From assembly GCA_964595565.1 (NCBI GenBank), contig CAZQQX010000008.1, positions 1-56,556 on the forward strand: a stretch of 56,556 nt of DNA, given 5' to 3'. A program made the position numbers and the translations under genes. Every line of letters starts with the position of its first letter. Position 1 is the stretch's first letter. Below the pieces are notes generated by a model. The model saw only the letters and a program-made list of their open reading frames with translations. It was not told the origin of the DNA and did not search any database. Source of the stretch: JAQVEM01 sp964595565. Its GTDB lineage: Bacteria > Actinomycetota > Humimicrobiia > Humimicrobiales > Humimicrobiaceae. Below, one piece after another: positions 34,902 through 43,567 of the stretch.

Positions 34902-36284
34902 ATGGAAGACTGCACTGTTATAAAAACAAAAATTTATACCGTCAGTGAGCTTAATCAGGAAATAAAAAAAAATCTTGAAGCCGGCTATCCGGACATATGG
35001 GTAGAAGGAGAAGTTAGTAATTTTTATTTCCATGACAGGAAACATATGTACTTTGATTTAAAAGATGAGAATTCTAAAATTAAAGTAGTTATGTTTCATC
35101 ATAGCAACAGAAACTTGATTTTTGATATAGAAGAAGGCCTGCATATTCTGATAAATGGTTATATCTCTTTATATGAAAAGAGAGGAGAATACCAGATAAT
35201 AGCTCTGGACGCCAGGCCGGTAGGCAAAGGCGCGCTGATTCTTGCCTTCGAGCAGTTAAAGGATAAATTAGAAAAAAAAGGTTATTTTGATATTACCCAT
35301 AAAAAAAGTATACCTCTCCTGCCGGGGAGAATTGGTCTGGTGACCTCAATTGGCGGTGCTGTAATAAAAGATATAATTCAGGTTTTAAAACAGCGTTTTG
35401 AAAATTTTCACCTTATAGTAAGAGATGTCAATGTCCAGGGGATTACTTCAAGCGATGAAGTATGCGAAGCAATAGACGACCTCTGCGGGTATGGTGTTGA
35501 TGTAATAATAATAGCCAGAGGCGGGGGGTCGCTGGAAGATTTATGGGCATTTAACACCGAGAAAATTGCCAGGAAGATTTTTAGATGCCCTGTCCCCGTG
35601 ATATCAGCAATCGGCCACCAGACAGATTATACAATATCTGATTTTGTTGCAGATAAAAGAGCAGCCACGCCTTCGGTTGCCGGGGAGCTGGTAATATTAA
35701 ATAAGAAAGAAGCGGTTGGAAACTTGAAGGGTATGGTTAAAAGAGCCGAAAGTCTTATGAAATCAAAAATCAGAGCGTATAAAAAAGAAATATTTTTTTT
35801 AATTAAAAGGAGAATCTTTATTAAACCCGAAACACTTCTTGACAGGTTTAATCAAAATGTGGGCGATTTAAATGTAAGATTAAAAAATGATATTAAAGAA
35901 TATGTCCGGGCAGGGGTAGAAAAATTGGTTAACCTGTACAGGATGATGGATAAAAAAAATATAATAAAAAAAATTCATTTTTATAGAATGGCAATAGGAA
36001 ATGTTAATACGAGGTTGTTTTCAATTATGCAGTATTATATTAACCTGAAGAAAAACGAAATAAAATATATTCTGGAAAAAGTAGCGGATAAGAATCCCGT
36101 TAATGTTCTTGAGCGTGGTTTTGCTTTGTTATATGATGCAGAAAGGAAAAAGAATATTAAGAGTATAAAAGAAGCCGGTATCAATCAGGTGGTTAAGATA
36201 TTATTAAAGGATGGTATACTCAGCGCAAAAATATTTGATAAAATATATAAAAAAATAGAACCGGGTTTAAAAAATGAAAATTGA
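34902..36284 (+). CDS. xseA: Exodeoxyribonuclease VII large subunit
   Basis: Catalytic subunit of exonuclease VII, which degrades single-stranded DNA from both ends. 460 aa. N-terminal OB-fold (residues about 5-105: VSELNQEIK, WVEGEVSNF), then the catalytic domain with GLVTSIGGAVIKD, VIIIARGGGSLEDLWAFN, and AIGHQTDYTISDFVADKRAATPS, followed by coiled-coil helices and a short C-terminal strand region. The stop overlaps the xseB start by 11 nt. Confidence 0.95.
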   Translation: MEDCTVIKTKIYTVSELNQEIKKNLEAGYPDIWVEGEVSNFYFHDRKHMYFDLKDENSKIKVVMFHHSNRNLIFDIEEGLHILINGYISLYEKRGEYQIIALDARPVGKGALILAFEQLKDKLEKKGYFDITHKKSIPLLPGRIGLVTSIGGAVIKDIIQVLKQRFENFHLIVRDVNVQGITSSDEVCEAIDDLCGYGVDVIIIARGGGSLEDLWAFNTEKIARKIFRCPVPVISAIGHQTDYTISDFVADKRAATPSVAGELVILNKKEAVGNLKGMVKRAESLMKSKIRAYKKEIFFLIKRRIFIKPETLLDRFNQNVGDLNVRLKNDIKEYVRAGVEKLVNLYRMMDKKNIIKKIHFYRMAIGNVNTRLFSIMQYYINLKKNEIKYILEKVADKNPVNVLERGFALLYDAERKKNIKSIKEAGINQVVKILLKDGILSAKIFDKIYKKIEPGLKNEN

Positions 36285-36513
36285 AGAAATGAATTTCGAG
36301 GAGTCTATTAAAAAGTTAGAAGCGATTGTGAAAGAACTGGAAGATGAGAATATATCCCTGGAAGAATCAATGGAAAAGTTTGAGATGGGAATTAAGCTAT
36401 CTTCTAACTGTCTTAAAAAATTAAATGAAGCAGAGAACAAAATAGAAGAGCTGGCCAGGTCAGAGGACGGAAAGTTAATCACAAAAGAGCTTAATTTAGA
36501 GAAAGAAAATTAA
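36274..36513 (+). CDS. xseB: Exodeoxyribonuclease VII small subunit
   Basis: 79 aa, the usual size. NFEESIKKLEAIVKELEDEN and SLEESMEKFEMGIKLSSNC are the classic XseB two-helix signature that wraps the XseA coiled coil. Coupled to xseA by overlap. An AT-only hairpin plus T-run follows directly. Confidence 0.94.
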   Translation: MKIEEMNFEESIKKLEAIVKELEDENISLEESMEKFEMGIKLSSNCLKKLNEAENKIEELARSEDGKLITKELNLEKEN

Positions 36514-36547
36514 ATTTTTTTTAAAAAAATAAAAATTTATTTTTTTT
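36512..36547 (+). terminator. Possible terminator after xseB
   Basis: AAATTTTT/AAAAATTT stem (36512-36519 with 36531-36538) followed by an eight-T run at 36540-36547. The stem has no G-C pairs, so it would be weak. It overlaps the xseB stop codon. Confidence 0.35.
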
Positions 36548-36707
36548 CCGTTTGTATATATGTAATTTCCCCTTTATAACCTTAATCAATATATAGTGCA
36601 GGTTTTAATCATTACTTATGAAATTAACTATATATAGTTATATAATAATATTAAACAAATATTAAATTAAATAATCATAAATAAATTTATATTTTTTTAA
36701 ATAATAG

Positions 36708-36736
36708 TTTACAAATCGTTAATAATGTGATATTTT
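36708..36736 (+). promoter_or_regulatory. Promoter of the division/cell wall cluster
   Basis: TTTACA (36708-36713), 17-bp spacer, TATTTT (36731-36736), with TGA in front of the -10 making it an extended -10. It lies directly before the MraZ boxes. A 16-bp AT palindrome (36625-36640) with a TATAAT further upstream could be a second element. Confidence 0.6.
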
Positions 36737-36738
36737 AT

Positions 36739-36763
36739 TGGTGTGATGTGGGGGAAAGTGGAG
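36739..36763 (+). promoter_or_regulatory. MraZ operator: three TGGNG boxes in 10-bp phase
   Basis: TGGTG (36739-36743), TGGGG (36749-36753) and TGGAG (36759-36763), each separated by exactly 5 nt. This is the arrangement of TGGGN repeats bound by MraZ in E. coli. The boxes begin 3 nt after the -10, over the predicted start of transcription, 48 nt before mraZ. Predicts autorepression of mraZ and the cluster. Confidence 0.75.
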
Positions 36764-36810
36764 GGAAAATGAGTAAATGCCCTTTAATTGGTTAGCAAAT
36801 GGGGTAAGAG

Positions 36811-37245
36811 ATGTTTTTAGGTGAATATCATAGGACAATTGATAATAAAGGAAGAATCTTTATTCCGGCAAAATTCAGGGAAGATTTAATAAAAGGCATT
36901 GTAATATCAAAGGGATTTGATGAAAAGTGCCTTTTTTTATTTTCAAAGGAAAGCTGGAATAGACTTGAAGAAAAGATAATGGCGAATAAAATTGCTGAAA
37001 GAAGCATTCAGGGGTTTTCTCGATGGTTCTTCTCTTCTGCAACCGAGGAAACAATGGACCAGCAGGGAAGAACCAGAATACCGCAGAATTTAATAGAGTA
37101 TGCAGGGCTTAAAAAAGATATTGTTATGGTGGGTGTTTCAGATAGAGCAGAAATATGGTCCGGGGAGATATGGGAGGAATATTACAGACAGGCTGACGCT
37201 CAATTTATGGGTGATAAAAATGCTTTTGAACAATTACGGTTCTAA
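36811..37245 (+). CDS. mraZ: Transcriptional regulator MraZ
   Basis: DNA-binding repressor of the division and cell wall cluster, 144 aa. Two AbrB-like swapped-hairpin repeats: DNKGRIFIPAKFRED near residue 12 and DQQGRTRIPQNLIEYAG near residue 83. First gene of the cluster, 12 nt before rsmH, with three phased target boxes at its own promoter. Confidence 0.96.
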   Translation: MFLGEYHRTIDNKGRIFIPAKFREDLIKGIVISKGFDEKCLFLFSKESWNRLEEKIMANKIAERSIQGFSRWFFSSATEETMDQQGRTRIPQNLIEYAGLKKDIVMVGVSDRAEIWSGEIWEEYYRQADAQFMGDKNAFEQLRF

Positions 37246-37257
37246 AGAGTGTTATAA

Positions 37258-38202
37258 ATGAATCTGGAAGGGTTTCATAAACCGGTTCTTTTAAAGGAGG
37301 TTTTGTATTATTTAAACTTAAAGCAGGGTGATATCATTTTTGATGGAACACTTGGCGGTGCTGGTCATACTGTAGAAATTATTAAAGCAATTGCCCCCAC
37401 AGGCAGAGTCATTGGAGTTGATCTTCATAGCCAGGCTATAAGCACCGCCGCCATTAAGCTGAAAGATTTTTCTAACAGTGTAACTCTGGTAAATGATAAC
37501 TTTGCAAATATAAAGGAAATTTTAAATAAAATAAATGTTAAAAATATTGACGGGTTACTTCTTGACCCGGGTTTGTCTTCTTTTCTGATTGAGAAATCGG
37601 GAAGAGGATTTAGTTATCTAAAAAATGAAAAATTAGATATGAGGTACGGGGATAAAAATAAAATGGATGCCTGTTATGTGGTAAATAATTATTCAATGGA
37701 GAAGCTGGCAGAGATTTTTTGGAAATATGGTGAAGAGAGATGGTCCAGATTTATTGCCAGGAATATAGCTAATTACAGGTCAGATAAACCTATAGAAACA
37801 ACTGAAGAGCTTGTGGATATTATAAAAGGTTCCATTCCTGGTAAGTTTAGATATAAAAGAAAGGGGCATCCGGCGAAAAGAGTATTCCAGGCAATCAGGA
37901 TGGAAGTTAATGATGAAATAGCAAATTTAGAGAAAGCTATTAAAGATGGTTTTGAAGTTCTCAGAAGCGGAGGAAGGATGGCTGTAATATCTTACCATTC
38001 TCTGGAAGACAGGCTGGTGAAGAAAAGTTTTTTAGAGTATGAAGGAGTCTGTGTATGCCCTCCTGATTTTCCTGAATGTAAATGTGACAGAGAAAAGAAA
38101 GCCAGGATAGTTAGCAGGAAAGCCATAAAACCATCGGATGAAGAAATAAAATTAAATCCGCGCTCAAGAAGTGCAAGATTAAGAGTTATGGAGAAAATAT
38201 AA
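37258..38202 (+). CDS. rsmH: 16S rRNA (cytosine1402-N4)-methyltransferase
   Basis: SAM-dependent methylation of C1402 in 16S rRNA. 314 aa. HKPVLLKEVLYYL at the N-terminus, SAM-binding FDGTLGGAGHTVEI, GLLLDPGLSSF (family usually has DLGVSS; here Pro-Gly-Leu), the RVFQAIRMEVNDE segment and VISYHSLEDRLVK. Standard second gene of the cluster. Confidence 0.96.
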   Translation: MNLEGFHKPVLLKEVLYYLNLKQGDIIFDGTLGGAGHTVEIIKAIAPTGRVIGVDLHSQAISTAAIKLKDFSNSVTLVNDNFANIKEILNKINVKNIDGLLLDPGLSSFLIEKSGRGFSYLKNEKLDMRYGDKNKMDACYVVNNYSMEKLAEIFWKYGEERWSRFIARNIANYRSDKPIETTEELVDIIKGSIPGKFRYKRKGHPAKRVFQAIRMEVNDEIANLEKAIKDGFEVLRSGGRMAVISYHSLEDRLVKKSFLEYEGVCVCPPDFPECKCDREKKARIVSRKAIKPSDEEIKLNPRSRSARLRVMEKI

Positions 38203-38249
38203 GTTTATATTTATTTATTATAAATATTTGATTAATAATTTTTGAGAAA

Positions 38250-38786
38250 ATGAATTTAAGATTAGCAGAAAAACAGCAAATTTATAAAAGCAGAACAAAG
38301 CCCCTTTTGTATCTGATAAAGACAGATGATGACGGCAGAATGGATAAAAATATAATATATACAGGTGGCGGGTTATTCTATATATTTGTTCTGGTTATAA
38401 TTTTTGCCTGCATGGGTTTTCTCCTGAATGTTGGTTTAAAGATACAGAGTATAAATTATCAGGAAGAGATAAATGAAATTAATGAAATGATTCTGCTGGA
38501 AAATGAAAGGAATGACCGTCTGGAATTAAAAATATCCGAGTTGAAATCGCCTTCAAGGATTATTGAAGTTGCAGAAAATAATTTAAATATGGATATTGCC
38601 GGTGATTCTAGGGTTATTAAAATATCAAATAGCGGGCTTGAGAATAATGAAAAAATAAATGACTATATAGCTAAGAATACAGACAGGGTTGCTGCGAATT
38701 ATGATAGTTTCCTGGGAACTATTTACTATATTCAGGATATAGTGCTGGTAGTATCCGAAGGTGTATTGACATTTTTTATTCCCTGA
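38250..38786 (+). CDS. ftsL: FtsL-like septum formation protein
   Basis: Single-pass division protein of the FtsQLB group, 178 aa. Cytoplasmic residues 1-37, membrane segment about 39-63 (GLFYIFVLVIIFACMGFLL), then a coiled coil (EEINEINEMILLENERNDRLELKISEL) and the SPSRIIEVAENNLNM motif common in FtsL. The 65-residue C-terminal extension, ending in a hydrophobic stretch, is longer than usual. Position between rsmH and ftsI supports the call; primary sequence of FtsL is always weakly conserved. Confidence 0.82.
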   Translation: MNLRLAEKQQIYKSRTKPLLYLIKTDDDGRMDKNIIYTGGGLFYIFVLVIIFACMGFLLNVGLKIQSINYQEEINEINEMILLENERNDRLELKISELKSPSRIIEVAENNLNMDIAGDSRVIKISNSGLENNEKINDYIAKNTDRVAANYDSFLGTIYYIQDIVLVVSEGVLTFFIP

Positions 38787-38805
38787 TTAATATGTTAGCT
38801 TAAAA

Positions 38806-40512
38806 ATGCTTAGAAAAAATAATAATATTAAGGTAAACAGGAAAAGAATATACTTCCTGTTTATTTTATTTCTGGTAGCTTTTTCGTTAATAATTTACAG
38901 GCTGGTTACAATCCAGTATTTAAATGCTTCAGAGTATAAGAGTTTTGCCGAGTACCAGCATACGGGCCAGTTTACCCTGAGTGCAAAAAGGGGTGAAATA
39001 ATGGATAGAAACGGTGTTGAACTGGCAATAAGTCTGAATGAAAGAACTGTATACGCAAATCCAAAGCAGGTTATTGATTCACAGTACGAGTCAGAGGTTT
39101 TATCAGAAATACTGGAGCTTGATGCCGGAGAAATAAAGGAGAAACTGGATAATACTGATCTGGGGTTTGTATACATACAGAGGAAAGTTTCGGCAGAAAA
39201 AGCTGAAGAAGTTATAGAGTATAACCTTCCGGGTGTATATATACAGAATGAATCCAGGAGGTACTACCCTCTGAATGATATTGCTGCTGCAGTAGTCGGG
39301 TTTACCGGTGTGGATAATGTTGGTCTTTCAGGTATTGAACTGCAATATGAAAAGGTTTTAAGAGGAATTGATATAACTGTCAGTGCTGAAAAAGATGTTT
39401 TTGGAAATATAATTCCTGCAGAAGAGGATAGCTATGTGGAGCCAATAGATGGCAGTTATGTTATTTTAACCCTTGATTCCCAGATCCAATATATAGTACA
39501 GAAGAAGCTGGAAGAGATTGTAAAAGAGTACAATGCTTTGAGAGCGATTTCCATAGTAATGAACACCAGAAGCGGCGAGATTTATGCCATGGCATCTTAT
39601 CCGGGCTTTGATTTAAATAATTACCAGCAGGCTGATCAGGAATTAATATATACTATTAACGGCATATCATTTACCTACGAGCCGGGTTCAACTTTTAAAA
39701 TTATTAATGTAGCTTCTGCGCTGGAAAATAACTCGGTCGGCAGGTACCAGCTTTTCAATCTTGCTCCCTCAATAAGGGTTGGTGACAGAACAATCAAAGA
39801 AATATTTAGAACATATAGTATAGATTACACCACCGAAGAGATAATAAAACACTCCAGCAATGTCGGAGCAGTTACTATTGCTCTGAGCATGGGCGAAAAA
39901 AAATTCTGGGAGGCAGTAAAAGAGTTTGGATTTGGTGATGTGACGGGAATAGAATTACCCGGTGAGGAGAAAGGGATTTTTTATGATTATAAAACCTGGC
40001 CATCATCAACCATAGGGGCTCTGGCTATAGGCCAGAGTATTTCAGTAACCCCTATCCAGCTGCTGAGGGCAGTCTGTGCTGTTGCTAACGGAGGTTATCT
40101 TGTTACTCCCACTATCATAAAGGAGATAGAATCACTGGAGAGTGAGCGGGATAATATAAATTTAGATGAGGCTAATAGGATTATAAGACAGGAGGCAGCA
40201 GATGCGGTTAAGGATATGATGCTGGCTGTAGTGGAAGGGGGAACCGGAACGAGAGCCCAGATAGAGGGAGTAAAAGTTTGTGGAAAAACCGGTACTGCTG
40301 AAAAGGCAAATAAAAATGGAGTGGGATATAGTGAAGGAAGGCAAATAACTTCTTTTGTTGGATTTGCTCCCTATGAAAACCCCGGGATTGCAGTAATTGT
40401 AATAGTTGATGAGCCACAGGGGGGGAGTAATGAAATCTGGGGTGGGACTGTTGCCGCTCCGGCTTTTAAAGAAATTATGGAATTTTCATTAGGTAGATTA
40501 AGGCTATATTAA
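38806..40512 (+). CDS. ftsI: Peptidoglycan transpeptidase FtsI (class B PBP)
   Basis: Cross-links septal peptidoglycan as partner of FtsW. 568 aa. One N-terminal membrane segment (residues 13-33), the PBP dimerisation domain starting RGEIMDRNGVELA, and the transpeptidase domain with S295-T-F-K, S350-S-N and K494-T-G-T. No PASTA domains at the C-terminus, unlike many Firmicutes and Actinomycetota homologues. Confidence 0.95.
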   Translation: MLRKNNNIKVNRKRIYFLFILFLVAFSLIIYRLVTIQYLNASEYKSFAEYQHTGQFTLSAKRGEIMDRNGVELAISLNERTVYANPKQVIDSQYESEVLSEILELDAGEIKEKLDNTDLGFVYIQRKVSAEKAEEVIEYNLPGVYIQNESRRYYPLNDIAAAVVGFTGVDNVGLSGIELQYEKVLRGIDITVSAEKDVFGNIIPAEEDSYVEPIDGSYVILTLDSQIQYIVQKKLEEIVKEYNALRAISIVMNTRSGEIYAMASYPGFDLNNYQQADQELIYTINGISFTYEPGSTFKIINVASALENNSVGRYQLFNLAPSIRVGDRTIKEIFRTYSIDYTTEEIIKHSSNVGAVTIALSMGEKKFWEAVKEFGFGDVTGIELPGEEKGIFYDYKTWPSSTIGALAIGQSISVTPIQLLRAVCAVANGGYLVTPTIIKEIESLESERDNINLDEANRIIRQEAADAVKDMMLAVVEGGTGTRAQIEGVKVCGKTGTAEKANKNGVGYSEGRQITSFVGFAPYENPGIAVIVIVDEPQGGSNEIWGGTVAAPAFKEIMEFSLGRLRLY

Positions 40513-40647
40513 AAAAGTTAAAAGAATACGGAAGACAATTTATAATGATTTATAAATATATGGGTATTATGTTAAATTAAATAAACGCAGGGTATATTAT
40601 GGGTGTGTTTTAATATTTTCTGATATTTGTTTTAATTTAATTAAGAA

Positions 40648-42132
40648 ATGAAATTAAAAGATTTAATAAAAAAAGTAAATTATGAAGAAATTTATGGGAG
40701 TACCGATATTGAAATTAAAGATATTTCTATAAATTCTAAAAATATAATAGGAGGTAGTCTTTTTGTAGCTATTAAGGGTTTCAGGCATGACGGGCGCGAT
40801 TTTGCAGAAGAGGCAATTTCTGCCGGAGCTGCCGGGCTGGTGGTTCAGAGTAAAGTTGGTATTCCCTCATCTGTGGCTCAAATCGTGGTCAGTAATACCA
40901 GGGAAGCATTGCCTCTATTATGCAAAAATTTTTATAAAGACCCCACCGGGTCTTTTAAATTAATCGGGGTTACCGGGACCAACGGCAAGACCACTACCTG
41001 TTATCTTATAGATTCTATTTTAAGAAGTGCAGGAATCAGGACTTCACTTATTACTACTATTGAATCTTTCCTGGATGGAGGTAAAGTTTTATTTACCCGG
41101 ACCACACCTGAATCAAGCGACCTTAATAGTTTTTTTGATAAGAGCAGTAAAAAGAAAGTCAATGTCATCTCTATGGAAATATCTTCCCATTCGGTGGATT
41201 TACACAGGGTTGATTACCTCAATTTTGAATATTTAGTATTTACAAATCTTTCCCGGGACCACCTGGATTATCATAAAAGCATGAAAAGTTATTTTAACGC
41301 AAAGGAAAAATTATTTTTAAAAGAAAACAGGAGTTTATTCGGTGGTAAAAAAGCGGTTATAAATGTTGACGATAGTTATGGAAAAGTAATTTTTAAAGAA
41401 ACTGACCTGGAAACGATATCCTATTCTCTGGAGCCGGGTAAAGCAGATATCTGGCCCACTGAAGTTGAAAATTCTTTTTCAGGAATTAAGATGACTATAA
41501 ATACTTCTTATGGAGTAAAGTTAAATATTCATTCTCCACTGTGTGGTTATTTTAATGTATATAATATTATGGCAGCGGCGGGAGTGTGCATGGATATGGG
41601 TATAGATGCAGGCTATATAATGGAAGGTATAGGTTCTATGCGCGGGGTAAAGGGCAGGTTTGAGAAGGTATATTCGGATGATAAATTTTCGGTAATAATA
41701 GATTATGCGCACACACCCGATGGCCTTGAGAATATGCTTAAGACCGCACGCCGTATATTGACTGACAGAGGGAGAATAATTTGTGTTTTTGGTTGCGGCG
41801 GGGACAGGGATAAAGGTAAGAGAAGTATAATGGGCCGGATATCCGGCAGATACGCTGATTATACAATCGTAACTTCAGATAATCCGAGGTCTGAGGAGCC
41901 TGCTTCAATAATCAATATGATAGAGGAAGGGATAGCAGGCACAAATACAGAAAATTATATTAAGGAAATTGATAGAAAAGAAGCAATATTTAAAGCTCTT
42001 CGGATGGCAGGGAAAAATGACCTGGTTATAATAGCAGGTAAGGGACATGAGGATTATCAGGAGTTTAAAAATTACAGGGTACCCTTTTGTGATTGGAAAG
42101 TGGTTAAGGAGTGGGCAGAAAAGAAAAAATGA
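40648..42132 (+). CDS. murE: UDP-MurNAc-tripeptide ligase MurE (meso-DAP type)
   Basis: Adds the third residue to UDP-MurNAc-L-Ala-D-Glu, cytoplasmic. 494 aa. P-loop GTNGKTTT at residues 110-117, TTPESSDL, and D411-N-P-R, the motif that selects meso-diaminopimelate over lysine. A 135-nt gap before the gene contains TATAAT at 40541-40546 and could hold an internal promoter. murF overlaps its stop. Confidence 0.96.
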   Translation: MKLKDLIKKVNYEEIYGSTDIEIKDISINSKNIIGGSLFVAIKGFRHDGRDFAEEAISAGAAGLVVQSKVGIPSSVAQIVVSNTREALPLLCKNFYKDPTGSFKLIGVTGTNGKTTTCYLIDSILRSAGIRTSLITTIESFLDGGKVLFTRTTPESSDLNSFFDKSSKKKVNVISMEISSHSVDLHRVDYLNFEYLVFTNLSRDHLDYHKSMKSYFNAKEKLFLKENRSLFGGKKAVINVDDSYGKVIFKETDLETISYSLEPGKADIWPTEVENSFSGIKMTINTSYGVKLNIHSPLCGYFNVYNIMAAAGVCMDMGIDAGYIMEGIGSMRGVKGRFEKVYSDDKFSVIIDYAHTPDGLENMLKTARRILTDRGRIICVFGCGGDRDKGKRSIMGRISGRYADYTIVTSDNPRSEEPASIINMIEEGIAGTNTENYIKEIDRKEAIFKALRMAGKNDLVIIAGKGHEDYQEFKNYRVPFCDWKVVKEWAEKKK

Positions 42133-43553
42133 GAGAAAAAATAAAAATGAAAGATATATTATCCTGGTCCGGTTCTAAATTGGTTTCAGGGGACGGTGGA
42201 AGCTATATTCACAATATTTCTACTGATTCCAGGACCCTGAAAAAAGGAGATTTTTTTGTCCCTCTTACAGGAGAGAATTATAAAGGGCATGATTTTATAG
42301 AAATGGCCCTGGAGAGGAAAGCCGGCGGGTTTGTGTTTGAATCAGAATATGCCAGGAACCTGGAATTATGGAGAAAGAAGATAAAAGATAATAATTTAAG
42401 TGAAATTGCAATTCTTGAATCAGGGGATAATTTAAATTTCTTAAAAAAGATAGCCTATAACTATATAAGAAAATTTAAACCCTTTGTTATGGGAATTACC
42501 GGTAGTGTAGGGAAGACCACCACCAGGAATTTTCTGGTAAGTATATTTAGCAGAGGAAGTAAAGTTGAATTTACCCCGAAAAATTATAATACAGAGATTG
42601 GTGTATCAAAATCAATTCTTGAAATTAAAAGGGATACGGAATTTTTTGTTGCCGAGCTGGGAATGAGAGGAAAGGGACAGATAAAAATACTGGCAGATAT
42701 GTGTAATTTAAACCTGGGAGCAATTACCGCGGTTGGTCAATCCCATACAATTTTTTTTAAAGATTTAAGTGAAATAGCACTCACGAAAGCAGAGATGGCG
42801 GGAATTCTTTTTAAAAATAAAGGAGTCTTGTTTTTAAATAATGATGACAGATATACTGGACTTATAGAAAAAAAAGTTAACTGCAGGGTCATGAAATTCG
42901 GGAAGGATGGCGACATACCATTTAATTTTATAGAAAAAGAGATTGATAATATGGGAAGATTTAAATTTGATTTGTTTAAAGATAAAAAAAAGGTTACAAC
43001 TATAAAGTTAAATGTTCCCGGCTATCATAATATTTATAATGCATGCTGTGCCGCAGCGATGGCCCTAAATTTAGATGTGAGTGCGAAAACTGTTAAAAGC
43101 GGGATCGAAGAGGCGGTTATCGAAAAGTCAAGGATGGATATTATAGAAAAGAAAGATAAGATAATTTTAGATGATTGTTATAATGCGAACCCTGTTTCTG
43201 TAAAAAAAGCTGTTGATACGCTGGTTTTAATTTCAGAAAAGAGGGGTATGAGAAGCGTGGCGGTACTGGGAGATATGCTGGAACTGGGGGAGAACTCGCC
43301 AGCGCTCCATGAAGAAATTGGCAGGTATTTATCCAGAAAAGGTGTTGGTGTGCTGATAGCTGTCGGCAGCTTTGCTAAAAATATTTACCATGGTTACAGG
43401 AGCGCTGATAATTTTAATAAAAATAAGTCTTATTATTTTAGCGACAAAAATGAATTGAACAAAAAAATAAGTGGTTTACTTGAAGCCGGGGACCTGGTGC
43501 TTGTAAAAGGTTCAAGGGCAGGAAAAATGGAGGATATTATCAATTTATTATAG
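42129..43553 (+). CDS. murF: UDP-MurNAc-tripeptide:D-Ala-D-Ala ligase
   Basis: Adds D-Ala-D-Ala to the UDP-MurNAc-tripeptide. 474 aa from the ATG at 42129, whose ATGA overlaps the murE stop; a GTG at 42111 would add 6 residues. P-loop GITGSVGKTTTRN, NTEIGVS, DDCYNANPVS and VLGDMLELGE are MurF hallmarks. Confidence 0.95.
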   Translation: MREKIKMKDILSWSGSKLVSGDGGSYIHNISTDSRTLKKGDFFVPLTGENYKGHDFIEMALERKAGGFVFESEYARNLELWRKKIKDNNLSEIAILESGDNLNFLKKIAYNYIRKFKPFVMGITGSVGKTTTRNFLVSIFSRGSKVEFTPKNYNTEIGVSKSILEIKRDTEFFVAELGMRGKGQIKILADMCNLNLGAITAVGQSHTIFFKDLSEIALTKAEMAGILFKNKGVLFLNNDDRYTGLIEKKVNCRVMKFGKDGDIPFNFIEKEIDNMGRFKFDLFKDKKKVTTIKLNVPGYHNIYNACCAAAMALNLDVSAKTVKSGIEEAVIEKSRMDIIEKKDKIILDDCYNANPVSVKKAVDTLVLISEKRGMRSVAVLGDMLELGENSPALHEEIGRYLSRKGVGVLIAVGSFAKNIYHGYRSADNFNKNKSYYFSDKNELNKKISGLLEAGDLVLVKGSRAGKMEDIINLL

Positions 43554-43567
43554 ATAGGAATTAATAC

